Below are positions 28,484-37,730 of a DNA stretch of 64,000 bases, one piece after another (the first letter of the stretch is position 1; every line of letters begins with the position of its first letter). Origin of the DNA: Lewinella sp041392765 (lineage in GTDB: Bacteria > Bacteroidota > Bacteroidia > Chitinophagales > Saprospiraceae). The stretch is taken from positions 62,001-126,000 of the forward strand of contig JAWKLL010000007.1 of the NCBI GenBank assembly GCA_041392765.1, written 5' to 3'. Both the position numbers and the translations under genes were made by a program. The notes beneath the pieces were generated by a model. That model was not told where the DNA came from and did no database searches. It was given only the letters and a program-made list of their open reading frames with translations.

Positions 28484-29047
28484 ATGCCAGTTAAAATTCG
28501 CTTACAGCGCAAAGGACGTAAACAACGTCCATTCTACCACATCGTAGTGGCCGATGCCCGTTCGCCTCGCGACGGTCGTTTTATTGCAAAGTTGGGTACT
28601 TACAACCCTATGACTAAGCCAGCTACCATTGAAATTGACAGGGAAGAGGCTTACAATTGGCTTACAAAAGGCGCACAACCTACAGATACTGTTCGTGCGA
28701 TTCTTCGTTTCAAAGGCGTATTATACCGCAAACACTTGATGCGTGGTGTACAGAAAGGTGCTATGACGCAGGAAGAAGCGGATGTAAAATGGCAGGAGTG
28801 GATCGATGTTAAGGAGGCAAAAATTGCAGCTCGCCGCGATGCAACGGTTGCGGAAGAAGTAGCTATGCACGCCGCCCGTTTCGGCCAAGCACCTGTAATT
28901 GTTGAGACTCCCGTAGTGGAAGAAATTCCATCTGTAGTAGAGGAAGCTGCCGAAGAAGTAGCCGCTGTAGCGGAAGCAGCAGCAGAGGCAGTAGCAGAAA
29001 CGACGGAAGCACCTGCAACGGATGAAGAAACTACCGAGGAGGCATAA
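28484..29047 (+). CDS. rpsP: 30S ribosomal protein S16 with long acidic tail
   Basis: S16 binds 16S rRNA and is needed for 30S assembly. Residues 1-80 are the standard domain, with MPVKIRLQRKGRKQRPFYHIVVADARSP trimmed at the family start and GTYNPMTKPATIEID in the middle. From about residue 85 a helical extension follows, and the last 60 residues are nearly all glutamate, alanine, valine and threonine (VVEEAAEEVAAVAEAAAEAV). The total of 187 residues is twice the E. coli length; long tails are known in Bacteroidota S16. The gene stands alone and ends in a strong terminator. Confidence 0.96.
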   Translation: MPVKIRLQRKGRKQRPFYHIVVADARSPRDGRFIAKLGTYNPMTKPATIEIDREEAYNWLTKGAQPTDTVRAILRFKGVLYRKHLMRGVQKGAMTQEEADVKWQEWIDVKEAKIAARRDATVAEEVAMHAARFGQAPVIVETPVVEEIPSVVEEAAEEVAAVAEAAAEAVAETTEAPATDEETTEEA

Positions 29048-29075
29048 GCTGCCAATTCATAAAAGATAAGAAAAA

Positions 29076-29106
29076 GGCTCACTTGTTGTACAAGTGGGCC
29101 TTTTTT
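29076..29106 (+). terminator. rpsP terminator
   Basis: A 10-bp stem (GGCTCACTTG / CAAGTGGGCC, one G-T pair) with a 5-nt loop, followed by six T. It lies 29 nt behind the rpsP stop. Confidence 0.85.
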
Positions 29107-29141
29107 GTAAAATATTTATTGCACGAGTTTATTTTAAGTTA

Positions 29142-29229
29142 TATATTTGCGTCGGCGTAAGCCATACTTTTTTATTCCAAAATATGAACAGTGAACCTGG
29201 TAGTGCCGAAATGTTGCACTACCAGGTTC
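29142..29229 (+). promoter_or_regulatory. -7 element and 13-bp leader hairpin
   Basis: TATATTTG (29142-29149) is a -7 element. Behind it, GAACCTGGTAGTG (29193-29205) pairs perfectly with CACTACCAGGTTC (29217-29229) around an 11-nt loop, followed by GCTTTT. The hairpin ends 20 nt before the next start codon. It could be a leader attenuator or the end of a small RNA. Confidence 0.55.
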
Positions 29230-29249
29230 GCTTTTAAAAGATACATCCT

Positions 29250-30644
29250 ATGTACGAATTATTGCCCGAGTTCTTGGAACGGTTAGAAACCATAGCGGGG
29301 GAAATCCAGGAAAGTGAAGAACTTCACCACTATTTGGAAGAGGAAGAAGAATCGTTTTACAACACGTTGAAGGACACCTTCGAGCCTGTTATCAATGATT
29401 TGTATGCAGATGTGGCAGCGCGATACCCTTTGCAGTTGATCCACTTGGAGCAAATTCTATTAGATCCAGCTTTTGAGGGGTTATTCTTGCCTCGTATCTT
29501 GGGATACAGTGTTTTGCGTGGTACGATCGATGCCGAGTACAAATACACGCGCCCACAGCATCACTTCCAAGACATCCTACTAACGATCTGTAATTCTGCC
29601 AACTTTGACCTCCTCAAAAAGCGTATCGGACAGACGATCCAAGTAGGTTTTGCCTTGAGCAGTGATATTTGGGTAACCAATCTCGTTAATGCTATCGAGA
29701 ACAAACGTATTCGTCACTACCTCACAGGATTGAAATCGGATCGCCTGCGAAATATCTCCGAGCGCAAGCGCGACTACGCCCGTTACGAACGCCAGTTCCA
29801 ACACGAGAATTTCCTTTCCATCTTGTTTCCTGAGACTGCCGCTGAATTGACGATTGAGTTCCCGGGAGTATTGCGCTTTTTGCTGTATCGCCTGAATGAA
29901 CAACCTGATAATGCTTCGCTCATTGCGCCTTTAGATGCTTTTGTTAGCAACGAAGCCCTGATTGGTACGAAGGAACACCTCTGTATCAGTGCCGTTTATG
30001 CAGGATTCATGGAAGCACCTGAGGCAAGTCGTAAAAATTTGTCGAAAGTACTCACCACCGCACGGGGGCAACTGCACGAAGCAGATGAAAAACTGCTAAA
30101 CTTCCTTTTGGCATTGGATGAAAACCCCAACGCCAAGATGTCGCCAGAGGCAGATTTGCGTATGGCTTCGCTCTTCGACCGTAAGCAGAAAGACCAGCTC
30201 AGCGATTATTTCGCCGTATTAGAGTCTATACATCAGGACGGGTACACGAATGAAACGGCTCAAGAAGTTGTTCGCAAAGCGTACTTGTCGCACGAGGGGT
30301 TGTCGCCTTTCAACGAGGGCATACGGCGCACGATCTTCCGTTATTTCAGCACGTTTGTAAATAATCTGGAGCTATCTGATTACCCTGCATTTTTTGATAT
30401 CACCAAGTTGTTCTCCCTTTATATGTCGCTGTTTGGCAATCAACAATTCAATCAGCGGCTAAAAGATTTGTCGATGGAGTACGTTCACAAGCTGTTGGCG
30501 CGTTATACCGACAAACGAGGTAGGGACTATCAGGATGTTAAAAAATTCGTTTCCACTACTTTTGTTGAGTTCAACTTCTTGGATGAGAAAGATATTACCA
30601 ACCTGTTCAAAACGCGTCGTAAGCGCAAGAGCAGCGAGGAGTAA
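29250..30644 (+). CDS. Unknown 464-residue cytoplasmic protein
   Basis: An intact, soluble, mostly helical protein that I do not recognise. It has no signal peptide and no membrane segment. The N-terminus is acidic (EELHHYLEEEEESFYNTL). The middle holds regular helices with aromatic and leucine spacing (FLPRILGYSVLRGTIDAEYKY, GFALSSDIWVTNLVNAI), then a region like KLLNFLLALDENPNAK, and a basic end (LFKTRRKRKSSEE). The helical periodicity would fit an alpha-solenoid scaffold. Codon use matches the neighbours. It has its own promoter with a hairpin leader and is followed after 17 nt by a MITE-like element. A structural or regulatory role is only a guess. Confidence 0.65.
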   Translation: MYELLPEFLERLETIAGEIQESEELHHYLEEEEESFYNTLKDTFEPVINDLYADVAARYPLQLIHLEQILLDPAFEGLFLPRILGYSVLRGTIDAEYKYTRPQHHFQDILLTICNSANFDLLKKRIGQTIQVGFALSSDIWVTNLVNAIENKRIRHYLTGLKSDRLRNISERKRDYARYERQFQHENFLSILFPETAAELTIEFPGVLRFLLYRLNEQPDNASLIAPLDAFVSNEALIGTKEHLCISAVYAGFMEAPEASRKNLSKVLTTARGQLHEADEKLLNFLLALDENPNAKMSPEADLRMASLFDRKQKDQLSDYFAVLESIHQDGYTNETAQEVVRKAYLSHEGLSPFNEGIRRTIFRYFSTFVNNLELSDYPAFFDITKLFSLYMSLFGNQQFNQRLKDLSMEYVHKLLARYTDKRGRDYQDVKKFVSTTFVEFNFLDEKDITNLFKTRRKRKSSEE

Positions 30645-30661
30645 TGATGCAGCTATTGCAT

Positions 30662-30826
30662 TTAGTAATTTGACGGAAATAAGCTGTTCAATTTTTTTTA
30701 GGCGATTCGCAAATATTTTCACATAATTTCTCCCGATAGCTATCGGGACGATAACATCGGGATCAATTATTTAGAAAATTTTTCCGAATCAAAAATTAAA
30801 CAGTTTATTTTTATTCCGTCCCTTAT
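30662..30826. repeat. MITE-like element, copy 2 (inverted relative to copy 1)
   Basis: Runs from TTAGTAATTTGACGGAAATAA to the reverse of TAAGGGACGGAATAAA, about 165 bp. It carries GGCGATTCGC, CCCGATAGCTATCGGG and the TTTTCCGAATC arm. It is the reverse of copy 1 at 25927-26091 along its full length with few differences. It ends within 10 bp of the signal-peptide coding part of the xylanase gene. Confidence 0.7.
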
Positions 30827-30833
30827 AGCCTTT

Positions 30834-32574
30834 TTGTTGTTAGGCATATCCACCCTGGCGACGACTTTGCACGCACAGGATGACATCTTGGCAAAAGGCC
30901 TTTCCTTACTGCGAAATGAGGTCTGGAAGAACGCCAATCACCAGAAAGAAGGCTTAGGCAGTTTGGTGGCCGAAAAAACGGAGTCAGATGCCGTGGTGGT
31001 TCGCGTCAGTACCGATACGATTGTGCCTTTCATCCACAACCTGGCGTACAGTTTGCCTATCCAAAAAAAGAAAATTGGCCAACTGAAAGCAGGGCAAGTG
31101 ATTTTGATCAGTTTTGATGCTATTTCCAATGAGGCTTCCTTGGAAACAGGCGAATCAAAAGCCTTGTGGATCGTACGCCAAACCAGCCACCACAAGGGCA
31201 ATTTGATGAGAACCATCAGCATCAGCGATACGTGGCGCACTTACCACTTGCCCTTCACCCTAACTCAAGATGTTGCAGGCGACTCCCTTGCGGTGGTCAT
31301 CCAATTTGGTTATCGCCCTCAGAATTTTTCAGTAAAGCATTTAGCCATCCGCGTTTTTCCGGAAGGCATTACCGATGCACAACTCCCAAGACCCGCTTAG
31401 ACTATCGGACAGAAGAAGATGCCGAATGGCGCACTACCTAAAGCAGATCGAGAAGCACCGCAAAAGGAGGCATCAGCCTGCAAGTGAGTAGCACGATGGC
31501 ACGCCTATACCCAATGCACAAGTGCTTTTGGAACTGGATCGCCATGCATTCGGCTGGGGTACGGCAGTGAATAGCGAAGATCTGCTAAAAAGCCCCGACC
31601 ATCTGAAGGCTGTTTCGGACTTTTTCAACGTGGCGGTTTTTGAAAACGACCTCAAGATCAAGCGTTGGCAAAACAAAGACACCCATAAAGCAACGATAGA
31701 TGCCATTGATTTGCTGGCGCTCTACGGTGTACAAACTAAGGGACACGTGCTGATGGCTGACTTCCAGTACCTACCAGAGCGCGTCAGAAACATGGAGCAA
31801 TCACCGCAAAAGGTCGTCAACCTGATGAACCAGCACCTCCAAAGCATCGTGGATGCCACCAAGGGAAAAATCAGCCGTTGGGATGTCATCAACATTCTTC
31901 GCCACCAGCGAGACTTGCAACGCATTACGGGTTCCAACGAAATTCTGTACAATGGTTTCCGTATCTTGCGGGATATGGATCCGGCTGCCGAGCGTTTTAT
32001 CAACGAGTATGGCATCATCAGCAAGGGGGGGCATGATGTACTCAAACAGGACTGGTACTACCAATTCATACAAGAAGTGGATGCAGCCACTGGCGGATTG
32101 GTGGACGGTATCGGTATGCAATGCCACATCGGCTCCGACCTGACCGCACCAACACAAGTGCTGGCAATCTTGGATCGCTTCGGTTCACTGGGTAAGAAAA
32201 TCGCTATTTCCGAATTCACTTTAGATATTGATGACCCCGAGGTTCGTTACAACTACACCCGCGATTTTATGATAGCGGCTTTCAGTCATCCTTCGGTACA
32301 CGATTTCCTCTTTTGGGGGTATTACGAACCCAACCACCCCAAAGCGGCTATTTTGCCGAAAACTGGACGGCAAGGTAATATGAGTTGGCCTATTTTCTTT
32401 AGTGCTGGCCTATGGAAAACAAGAATAGAAGCCGCTACCGATGCAGGTGGTCGCATACAGGGTCGTGGTTCTATGGTGCTATCGGTATGAAGTGCTACAC
32501 AATGGCAAAACCTATTCAGGCACCTTATCCCGCCCGGGAAAGCGTTGATAGACAAGATTGTGCTGGAAGAGTGA
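30834..32574 (+). pseudogene. GH10 endo-xylanase-like protein, 5' end cut and frameshifted
   Basis: A secreted glycoside hydrolase family 10 enzyme for xylan. The coding sequence begins inside a signal peptide (LLLGISTLATTLHAQ) with only a TTG at 30834. The frame upstream runs into the MITE-like element with no ATG. An N-terminal carbohydrate-binding-like beta domain follows (to about 31390), then frame changes near 31395, 31440 and 31490. The GH10 barrel starts at VLLELDRHAFGWGTAVN. The nucleophile is in KIAISEFTLD. The acid/base position reads WDVINIL instead of WDVxNE, and the usual W-H stretch reads HVLMADFQ. The end is GKALIDKIVLEE at 32574 after a further shift near 32480. It is probably inactive as read. 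Confidence 0.75.
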
Positions 32575-32690
32575 AAACCCGCTTACCGATACAAAAAGCA
32601 CGACGGTTTTGCAGATCTCTATTCAAAATAGCAATTGATTGAAAAAGCGTGTCTTGGTGATGATTTCCAATGACTGCTAGACAATCGGAA

Positions 32691-32777
32691 CACTGCCCGC
32701 AGCAGGGGTGAAGCGGAACCCCGGCCTCAAGCCGGGATGCAGCGGGCCGGCCGAGGCTTTGCCGAGGAGCTGCCCTA
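32691..32777. repeat. REP-like GC-rich element, copy 1
   Basis: About 87 bp. CACTGCCCGCAGCAGGGGTG leads to AACCCCGG, CCCGGCCTCAAGCCGGG (hairpin) and a CCGAGGCTTTGCCGAGG hairpin. It is nearly identical to 43110-43201 and partly similar to 59066-59120, beside the RAYT gene. It lies between two convergent gene ends. Confidence 0.7.
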
Positions 32778-32789
32778 ATCATCAAACAA

Positions 32790-33388
32790 TTATAGGTAAT
32801 AGCCTGTGGTTGGTAAAAAACGGCTCCAGCTGTTGCGCCCTTTCCAGGCTACTTCCTCGGCGTTTACCTGCTGGGCGAGGTGCCGAGACAGGACGAAAAA
32901 TAATCAGAAAGGCGGTTGAGGTACTGCAGCAGGTGGTCATCCTAATGGCGCGTGTGCTGGTGCATGGCCACACACCTGCAGGCGCTTTCGGCTCTGCGGC
33001 AGACGGTACGCGCCAAGTGGGCATAAGAAACAAGGGGGTGGCCGCCAGGCAGGATAAAGTTGCGCAATGGGGGCAAGGCAGCATCCATACTGTCCATTTG
33101 TTGCTCCAACATCGTGATGTCTTCGGGGGTTATATCGGGGGGAGCGGCGGAATGATCTTGCTTGGGAGGCGTAGCGAGGTAGGCACCCAGCGAAAAAAGG
33201 CGGTTCTGGATGGCAAAGAGGGTGTCGCGTACGGTAGTATCCTCGGTATGGTCGCGGAGCAGACCGGTGAAGGCGTTGAGTTCATCCAAGGTGCCGTAGG
33301 CTTCTATGCGTTCGTGGTTTTTGGCGACGCGCTGACCGCCAAAAAGGCCGGTTTGGCCGGCATCGCCTGTTTTGGTATAAATTTTCAT
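32790..33388 (-). CDS. Cob(I)alamin adenosyltransferase, PduO type, frameshifted
   Basis: Transfers the adenosyl group of ATP to cob(I)alamin, making the coenzyme used by mutases such as IcmF at 59195-62533. The start MKIYTKTGDAGQTGLFGGQRVAK carries the ATP-binding motif of the PduO/CobO-like (EutT-unrelated) group. IEAYGTLDELNAFTGLLRD and LRNFILPGGHPLVSYAHLARTVCRRAE are further hallmarks. Near 32950 one base shift breaks the frame; the remainder (LLQYLNRLSDYFF, VNAEEVAWK) continues in another frame to the stop at 32790. The corrected length of about 195 residues is normal. The ATG overlaps the stop of the ABC gene by one base (TAATG), so translation is coupled. Confidence 0.85.
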
Positions 33389-34122
33389 TAGGAATGTTGG
33401 TTGTAACGGTGGTTGGGGTCGTCCACGCTTACCACTTTTTCATTGCGAACGTCGGATTCCACGACACCGTCGCGTAGGCGGACGACGCGGTGGGCGTGTT
33501 CGGCAATATCGGGTTCGTGGGTTACCAAAATAACGGTATTGCCTTGCGCATGGATTCTCTCAAAAATGGCCATAATTTCGATGGAGGTTTTGGTGTCGAG
33601 GTTCCCCGTCGGTTCATCGGCTAGGATGATGCTGGGTCGATTGACGAGAGCCCGGGCGATAGCAACCCGCTGGCGCTGGCCGCCTGAAAGTTCATTGGGC
33701 TTGTGGTGTACGCGGTCGCCCAGTCCTACCTGATCGAGCACCTCTTGGGCGCGGTCGAGTCTGTCCTGCTTGCTCCAGCCAGCATAAACGAGGGGTAAAG
33801 CCACGTTTTCGAGGGTGGAAAGGCGGGGAAGCAGGTTGAAGGTCTGGAAGACGAAGCCGATTTTCTTGTTGCGCACCTCGGCCAATTCATTATCCGTCAT
33901 GGTACTAACGTTGGTGCCATCGAGGATGTAGTCGCCTGAAGAGGGCGTATCCAAACACCCCAAGAGGTTCATGAGCGTGGATTTGCCCGAGCCGGAAGGC
34001 CCCATGAGGGCAACGTATTCATTGTGTAGGATGTCGATAGTGACACCATTGAGTGCGCGTACTTGGGTAGCGCCCATGTCATAAACCTTGGTGAGTTGCC
34101 GAGTGGAAATTACGGTGGCCAT
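33388..34122 (-). CDS. MacB/LolD-type ABC transporter ATPase
   Basis: A 244-residue ATP-binding subunit that would pair with FtsX/MacB-like permeases, possibly in export or lipoprotein handling. The motifs are complete: Walker A MGPSGSGKSTLMNLLG, Q-loop FVFQTFNLLPRL, signature LSGGQRQRVAIARAL, Walker B IILADEPTGNLD and switch LVTHEPDIAEHA. The start MATVISTRQLTKVYDMG is usual. There is no permease gene beside it. It lies 23 nt behind gatC and overlaps the adenosyltransferase start by one base, so the three genes look like one operon, though a functional link is not evident. Confidence 0.9.
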   Translation of the reverse strand: MATVISTRQLTKVYDMGATQVRALNGVTIDILHNEYVALMGPSGSGKSTLMNLLGCLDTPSSGDYILDGTNVSTMTDNELAEVRNKKIGFVFQTFNLLPRLSTLENVALPLVYAGWSKQDRLDRAQEVLDQVGLGDRVHHKPNELSGGQRQRVAIARALVNRPSIILADEPTGNLDTKTSIEIMAIFERIHAQGNTVILVTHEPDIAEHAHRVVRLRDGVVESDVRNEKVVSVDDPNHRYNQHS

Positions 34123-34145
34123 GCAGTATTTTTTAGGCGGCAGCG

Positions 34146-34436
34146 CTAGAGGTCGATGACCTTGGGGACGCGAAAAAACGCCCCTTCGGAATCAGGAGCC
34201 GAGGCCAAAGCTTCCTCGTTTGTAACCTGCCCTTGAATTTCGTCTTTTCTGAGCCGATTGTAAGCGGCATTGACATAAACAAGCGGTTCTACTCCCTCGA
34301 CATCCACCTCTTGGAGTTGTTCGACCATGGTGAGGATGTTGGCAAGGTCGGATTTGATTACTTCCCTTTCCTCGGCAGACAACTGTAAGCGTGCCAGTTT
34401 TTCAAGGCGGAAAATTAAGGCATCGTCTATCTGCAT
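34146..34436 (-). CDS. gatC: Asp/Glu-tRNA amidotransferase subunit C
   Basis: The small subunit of the GatCAB amidotransferase, which converts misacylated Glu-tRNA-Gln or Asp-tRNA-Asn to the amide. It wraps around GatA and stabilises it. The 96 residues start MQIDDALIFRLEKLARLQLSAEER, the typical N-terminal helix, followed by LANILTMVEQLQEVDVEGVEPLVY and a tail with the family ending FFRVPKVIDL. gatA and gatB are not in the window. It is the first gene of a minus-strand group with the ABC ATPase and the adenosyltransferase. Confidence 0.93.
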   Translation of the reverse strand: MQIDDALIFRLEKLARLQLSAEEREVIKSDLANILTMVEQLQEVDVEGVEPLVYVNAAYNRLRKDEIQGQVTNEEALASAPDSEGAFFRVPKVIDL

Positions 34437-34619
34437 GCGAATTATTTAGATTAGTGGGCGTAATTAATCGGTTAGTGATGATTTTGATAGTAAAAAAACT
34501 ACCTCAACACAAAGGTAGGGTATGTTTGCAGAATAATTGGATAAGAAGCCGTATTTTCGCACGGTCATCTTAAAGAATAGGTATTCAGCCTTAGCTGGAT
34601 ACCGGACAATTAAACGTTC

Positions 34620-35270
34620 ATGACTGAGCAAAACAGCCTTCCCGTGGCCAAACACATAGCCATAGCAGGTAATATTGGCGCGGGAAAAACTACACTTTGC
34701 ACCCAATTAGGCAAGCATTTTGGTTGGGATGTACACTATGAGTCCACTGATAACAATCCTTATCTGAGCGACTTTTATTTGGATATGCAGCGTTGGTCTT
34801 TCAACTTGCAAATCTATTTCTTGCACAACCGTTATTCACAGATACTGGGTATCCATCATGGAAACAGGACGGTGGTACAAGACCGTACGATTTACGAAGA
34901 TGCCTACATCTTTGCCCCCAACCTACACGACATGGGCTTGATGACCAAGCGGGATTTTGAAAATTATACTTCTCTTTTCAAAACCATGACTTCGCAGATA
35001 CAGCCGCCGGATTTGCTGATTTATTTGCGGGCTAGCATCCCCACGTTGGTCAGCCACATACAGTCGCGAGGCAGAGAATATGAAGGGAGTATGAGTTTGG
35101 AGTACCTCAAACGACTCAATGAACGCTATGAAGCATGGATACACACCTATACGGATGGCAACCTACTCATTATCAATGCCGATGAAATAGATTTCCTGAA
35201 CAACCCGGAAGACCTTGGCAATGTACTAAACCAAGTACAAGGCGAACTGCATGGCTTGTTTCACAAATAA
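34620..35270 (+). CDS. Deoxynucleoside kinase
   Basis: A cytoplasmic salvage enzyme that phosphorylates deoxynucleosides with ATP (or another NTP). The 216 residues hold the P-loop IAIAGNIGAGKTTL, the substrate-contacting glutamate in VHYESTDNNPYLSDFY, and the conserved QDRTIYEDAYIF (catalytic ERS/DRS-type motif, D-R). A lid region with RGREYEGSMSLEYLKRLNERYEAWI is also present. This is the dCK/dGK-like (dNK) family common in Bacteroidota and Firmicutes. Which deoxynucleoside it prefers cannot be told. It is intact, divergent from gatC and followed by tRNA-Ser. Confidence 0.9.
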   Translation: MTEQNSLPVAKHIAIAGNIGAGKTTLCTQLGKHFGWDVHYESTDNNPYLSDFYLDMQRWSFNLQIYFLHNRYSQILGIHHGNRTVVQDRTIYEDAYIFAPNLHDMGLMTKRDFENYTSLFKTMTSQIQPPDLLIYLRASIPTLVSHIQSRGREYEGSMSLEYLKRLNERYEAWIHTYTDGNLLIINADEIDFLNNPEDLGNVLNQVQGELHGLFHK

Positions 35271-35305
35271 TTTTAGGCAAGGAACTAATTTTTTTGCCTT
35301 TTCGT

Positions 35306-35335
35306 TTTGCAGTATGTGAGGGATGCGTATCTTTG
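35306..35335 (+). promoter_or_regulatory. Promoter of tRNA-Ser
   Basis: TTTG (35306-35309), 18 nt, TATCTTTG (35328-35335). It lies 45 nt before the mature tRNA start. Confidence 0.65.
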
Positions 35336-35380
35336 CAGCCGCTTACAAAGGTTGTATAATAAATATACTTCAAGAAGCAT

Positions 35381-35461
35381 GGAGGAATGGCAGAGCGGTT
35401 TAATGCGGCAGTCTTGAAAACTGTTGACTGTAACAATTGGGGTTCGAATCCTCTTCCTCCG
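35381..35461 (+). tRNA. tRNA-Ser(UGA)
   Basis: The acceptor stem GGAGGAA (35381-35387) pairs with TTCCTCC (35454-35460), with G as discriminator. The anticodon loop is CTTGAAA, giving the anticodon TGA for serine. A long variable region of the class II type (TGACTGTAACA) and the T arm GGTTCGAATCC are present. The CCA end is not encoded. Confidence 0.93.
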
Positions 35462-35471
35462 CATCCGATAA

Positions 35472-35498
35472 AGCAGCCTTTTTGGGGCTGCTTTTTTT
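35472..35498 (+). terminator. tRNA-Ser terminator
   Basis: Stem AGCAGCC / GGCTGCT with a 7-nt loop, followed by seven T, 11 nt behind the tRNA. Confidence 0.85.
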
Positions 35499-35640
35499 AT
35501 TTACGCCTCTCAACATTGGTGATAATGTAATAATCCACTAAATTGACCGCGTTTTTGGAACCAACCCCAATTATTGTCCAACAGAATGACAAATGACTTG
35601 TCTGATTAGGATGTGAAATGGGTACAGAACGAGACCAACT

Positions 35641-37698
35641 ATGCAGTTAACAAATTTGGATTGGAGCATCATCGGTGCTTTCTTTTCTTTTCCCTACTTA
35701 TTGGATTATGGACATCCCGCCAAGCGGGTAAAGGTTTTGCAGCCTATTTTCTATCTGGGCGAGGTATGCCTTGGTGGCTATTGGGCATTAGTATGGTGGC
35801 AACAACCTTTAGTGCCGACACCCCGAACTTAGTCACGGATATCGTTAGGCGGCATGGTGTAGCTGGTAACTGGGTTTGGTGGAGCTTCTTGCTGACGGGT
35901 ATGCTGACGGTTTTGTCTATGCCAAATTATGGCGGCGTTCTGGTATTCTCACCGACTTAGAGTTTTACGAGTTGCGTTATAGCGGAAAGCCAGCCTCCTT
36001 TCTTCGTGGTTTCCGTGCTGTGTATTTGGGTGTTGTATTCAATGTGATGATCATGGCTACGGTCTCTTTAGCGGCTATTAAAATCGGAGGGGTGCTATTA
36101 GGGCTTACTCCCTTGCAAACGGTAGTCATCGCTTCGATTGTAACGGTAGTTTACACCAGTCTTGGAGGATTGCGAGGTGTGATTATCACCGATTTTTTCC
36201 AGTTTATTTTGGCCATGGTAGGTATGGTTTGGGCAGCCGTCGTGGTGTTAAATCGCCCCGACATACAGGGGCTGGATGGGCTTCTTTCGCACGAAGCACT
36301 ACAAGGCAAGCTCAATTTTTTACCTGATTTCAACAACTGGGAGGTAGTGGACCAGTTGTTCATCATCCCCTTGGCTGTACAGTGGTGGTCGGTATGGTAT
36401 CCCGGGGCAGAACCAGGCGGCGGCGGGTACATCGTGCAGCGAATGCTGGCCGCCAAAGATGAAAAACACGCCATAGGTGCTACGCTGCTTTTCAACATTA
36501 CCCACTACGCATTACGCCCTTGGCCGTGGCTATTGATTGCACTTGCCTCTTTAGTTTATTTCCCCATGACAGTAAAGCCGGAGGCTGGCAACAAAGTATA
36601 TGTAAGAGCCGATGCAGATTCCTTCTTGGACAGTCACCTGCACCCCGATGCGCTGCCATTATTAACAACACAGTTAGAAGTGCATACGCAATCGGCACAA
36701 AAACAAACGGACATTGCCGACCTTCAACGACTGACCTCCATCGTCGCTGAACATCCTGAGGCGTTGGAAGTAAAATCACTTGCTTACATTTATTATGAAA
36801 AAACAAGGAAATAACGGACGAATCCAAATGGCTCAGCCCATTAGAAGCAGAGTCATTGGTGTATATGCACTTGGCTAAACCCGATATCGCCATCAGCAAA
36901 TTGGGGCATGACTTAGGTTTTTCCCTGATGCTTCAGTTTATGCCCTCTGGATTATTGGGATTGTTACTAGCAGCCTTAATAGCAGCATTTATGTCCACGA
37001 TTTCTACTCACTTGAACTGGGGTGCCTCCTATGTGGTGAATGACTTATACAAACGTTTCATCCAACCAGAAGCAACCGACAAGCAACAAGTTTGGGTAGG
37101 CAGGTTGGCAACCGTAGCACTTATGATACTGGCTGCGTGGTTGGCGTTGCAGCTTGAGGATGCCCTTTCTGCTTTCAACATCATCCTACAAATAGGTGCG
37201 GGTACAGGCTTGTTATTCATCATGCGCTGGTTCTGGTGGCGCATCAACGCGTGGTCGGAAATAGCCGCTATGGCGATCTCCTTTTTGGTAGCCATATATT
37301 TTGAGTTTTTCATGGAGACTCCACTGCCCGACCATACCCAGCTCGTTTATGGAGTATGCATCACTACCGTGGGCTGGTTGGTCGTCACCTTCGCTACGCG
37401 CCCCACTGCCAAAGATACGCTCATCCGTTTTTATCGACTTATCCGCCCCCACTCTGCTGGCTGGGATGCTGTGATACAATGGGCACGTAAAGCCGAGGAA
37501 TTGGCCGCCCCCATCCCTACCAGTTCATTTATGTTGGAATTGGCCGCTATGTTCGCGGGTTGTTTCATGGTGTATGGTATGCTGTTCAGCACTGGCTTCT
37601 TGATTTATGGTGCTTATGCTCAAGCCCTAGTGAGTCTAGTGGTGGTATTCGTATCAGGATGGGTGATTTACAAGAATTGGTCGCGGATTCAGCAGTGA
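35641..37698 (+). CDS. Sodium:solute symporter (SSS family), frameshifted
   Basis: An inner-membrane symporter driven by sodium, with many hydrophobic segments. It starts MQLTNLDWSIIGAFF. Frame changes near 35700, 35930 and 36810 must be bridged. The N-terminal signature region is LSGRGMPWWLLGISMVATTFSADTPN, holding sodium-site residues. VVYTSLGGLRGVIITDFFQF is the family signature in the middle. After LVYFPMTVKPEAG a hydrophilic insert of about 80 residues (36590-36860, rich in glutamine, leucine and aspartate) stands between membrane segments. Then GFSLMLQFMPSGLLGLLLAALIAAFMSTISTHLNWGAS restores the core. The C-terminus has four more helices. The substrate is unknown; sugars, amino acids or short acids are typical. 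Confidence 0.82.
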
Positions 37699-37730
37699 GG
37701 AAGGTGTTAAATGTGGGAAATGGGGGAAAT

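Noticed and set aside
32708..33391. A 227-codon open frame on the plus strand
   Set aside because: Antisense to the cobalamin adenosyltransferase gene, whose motifs are clear on the minus strand; the frame also starts in a REP-like repeat.
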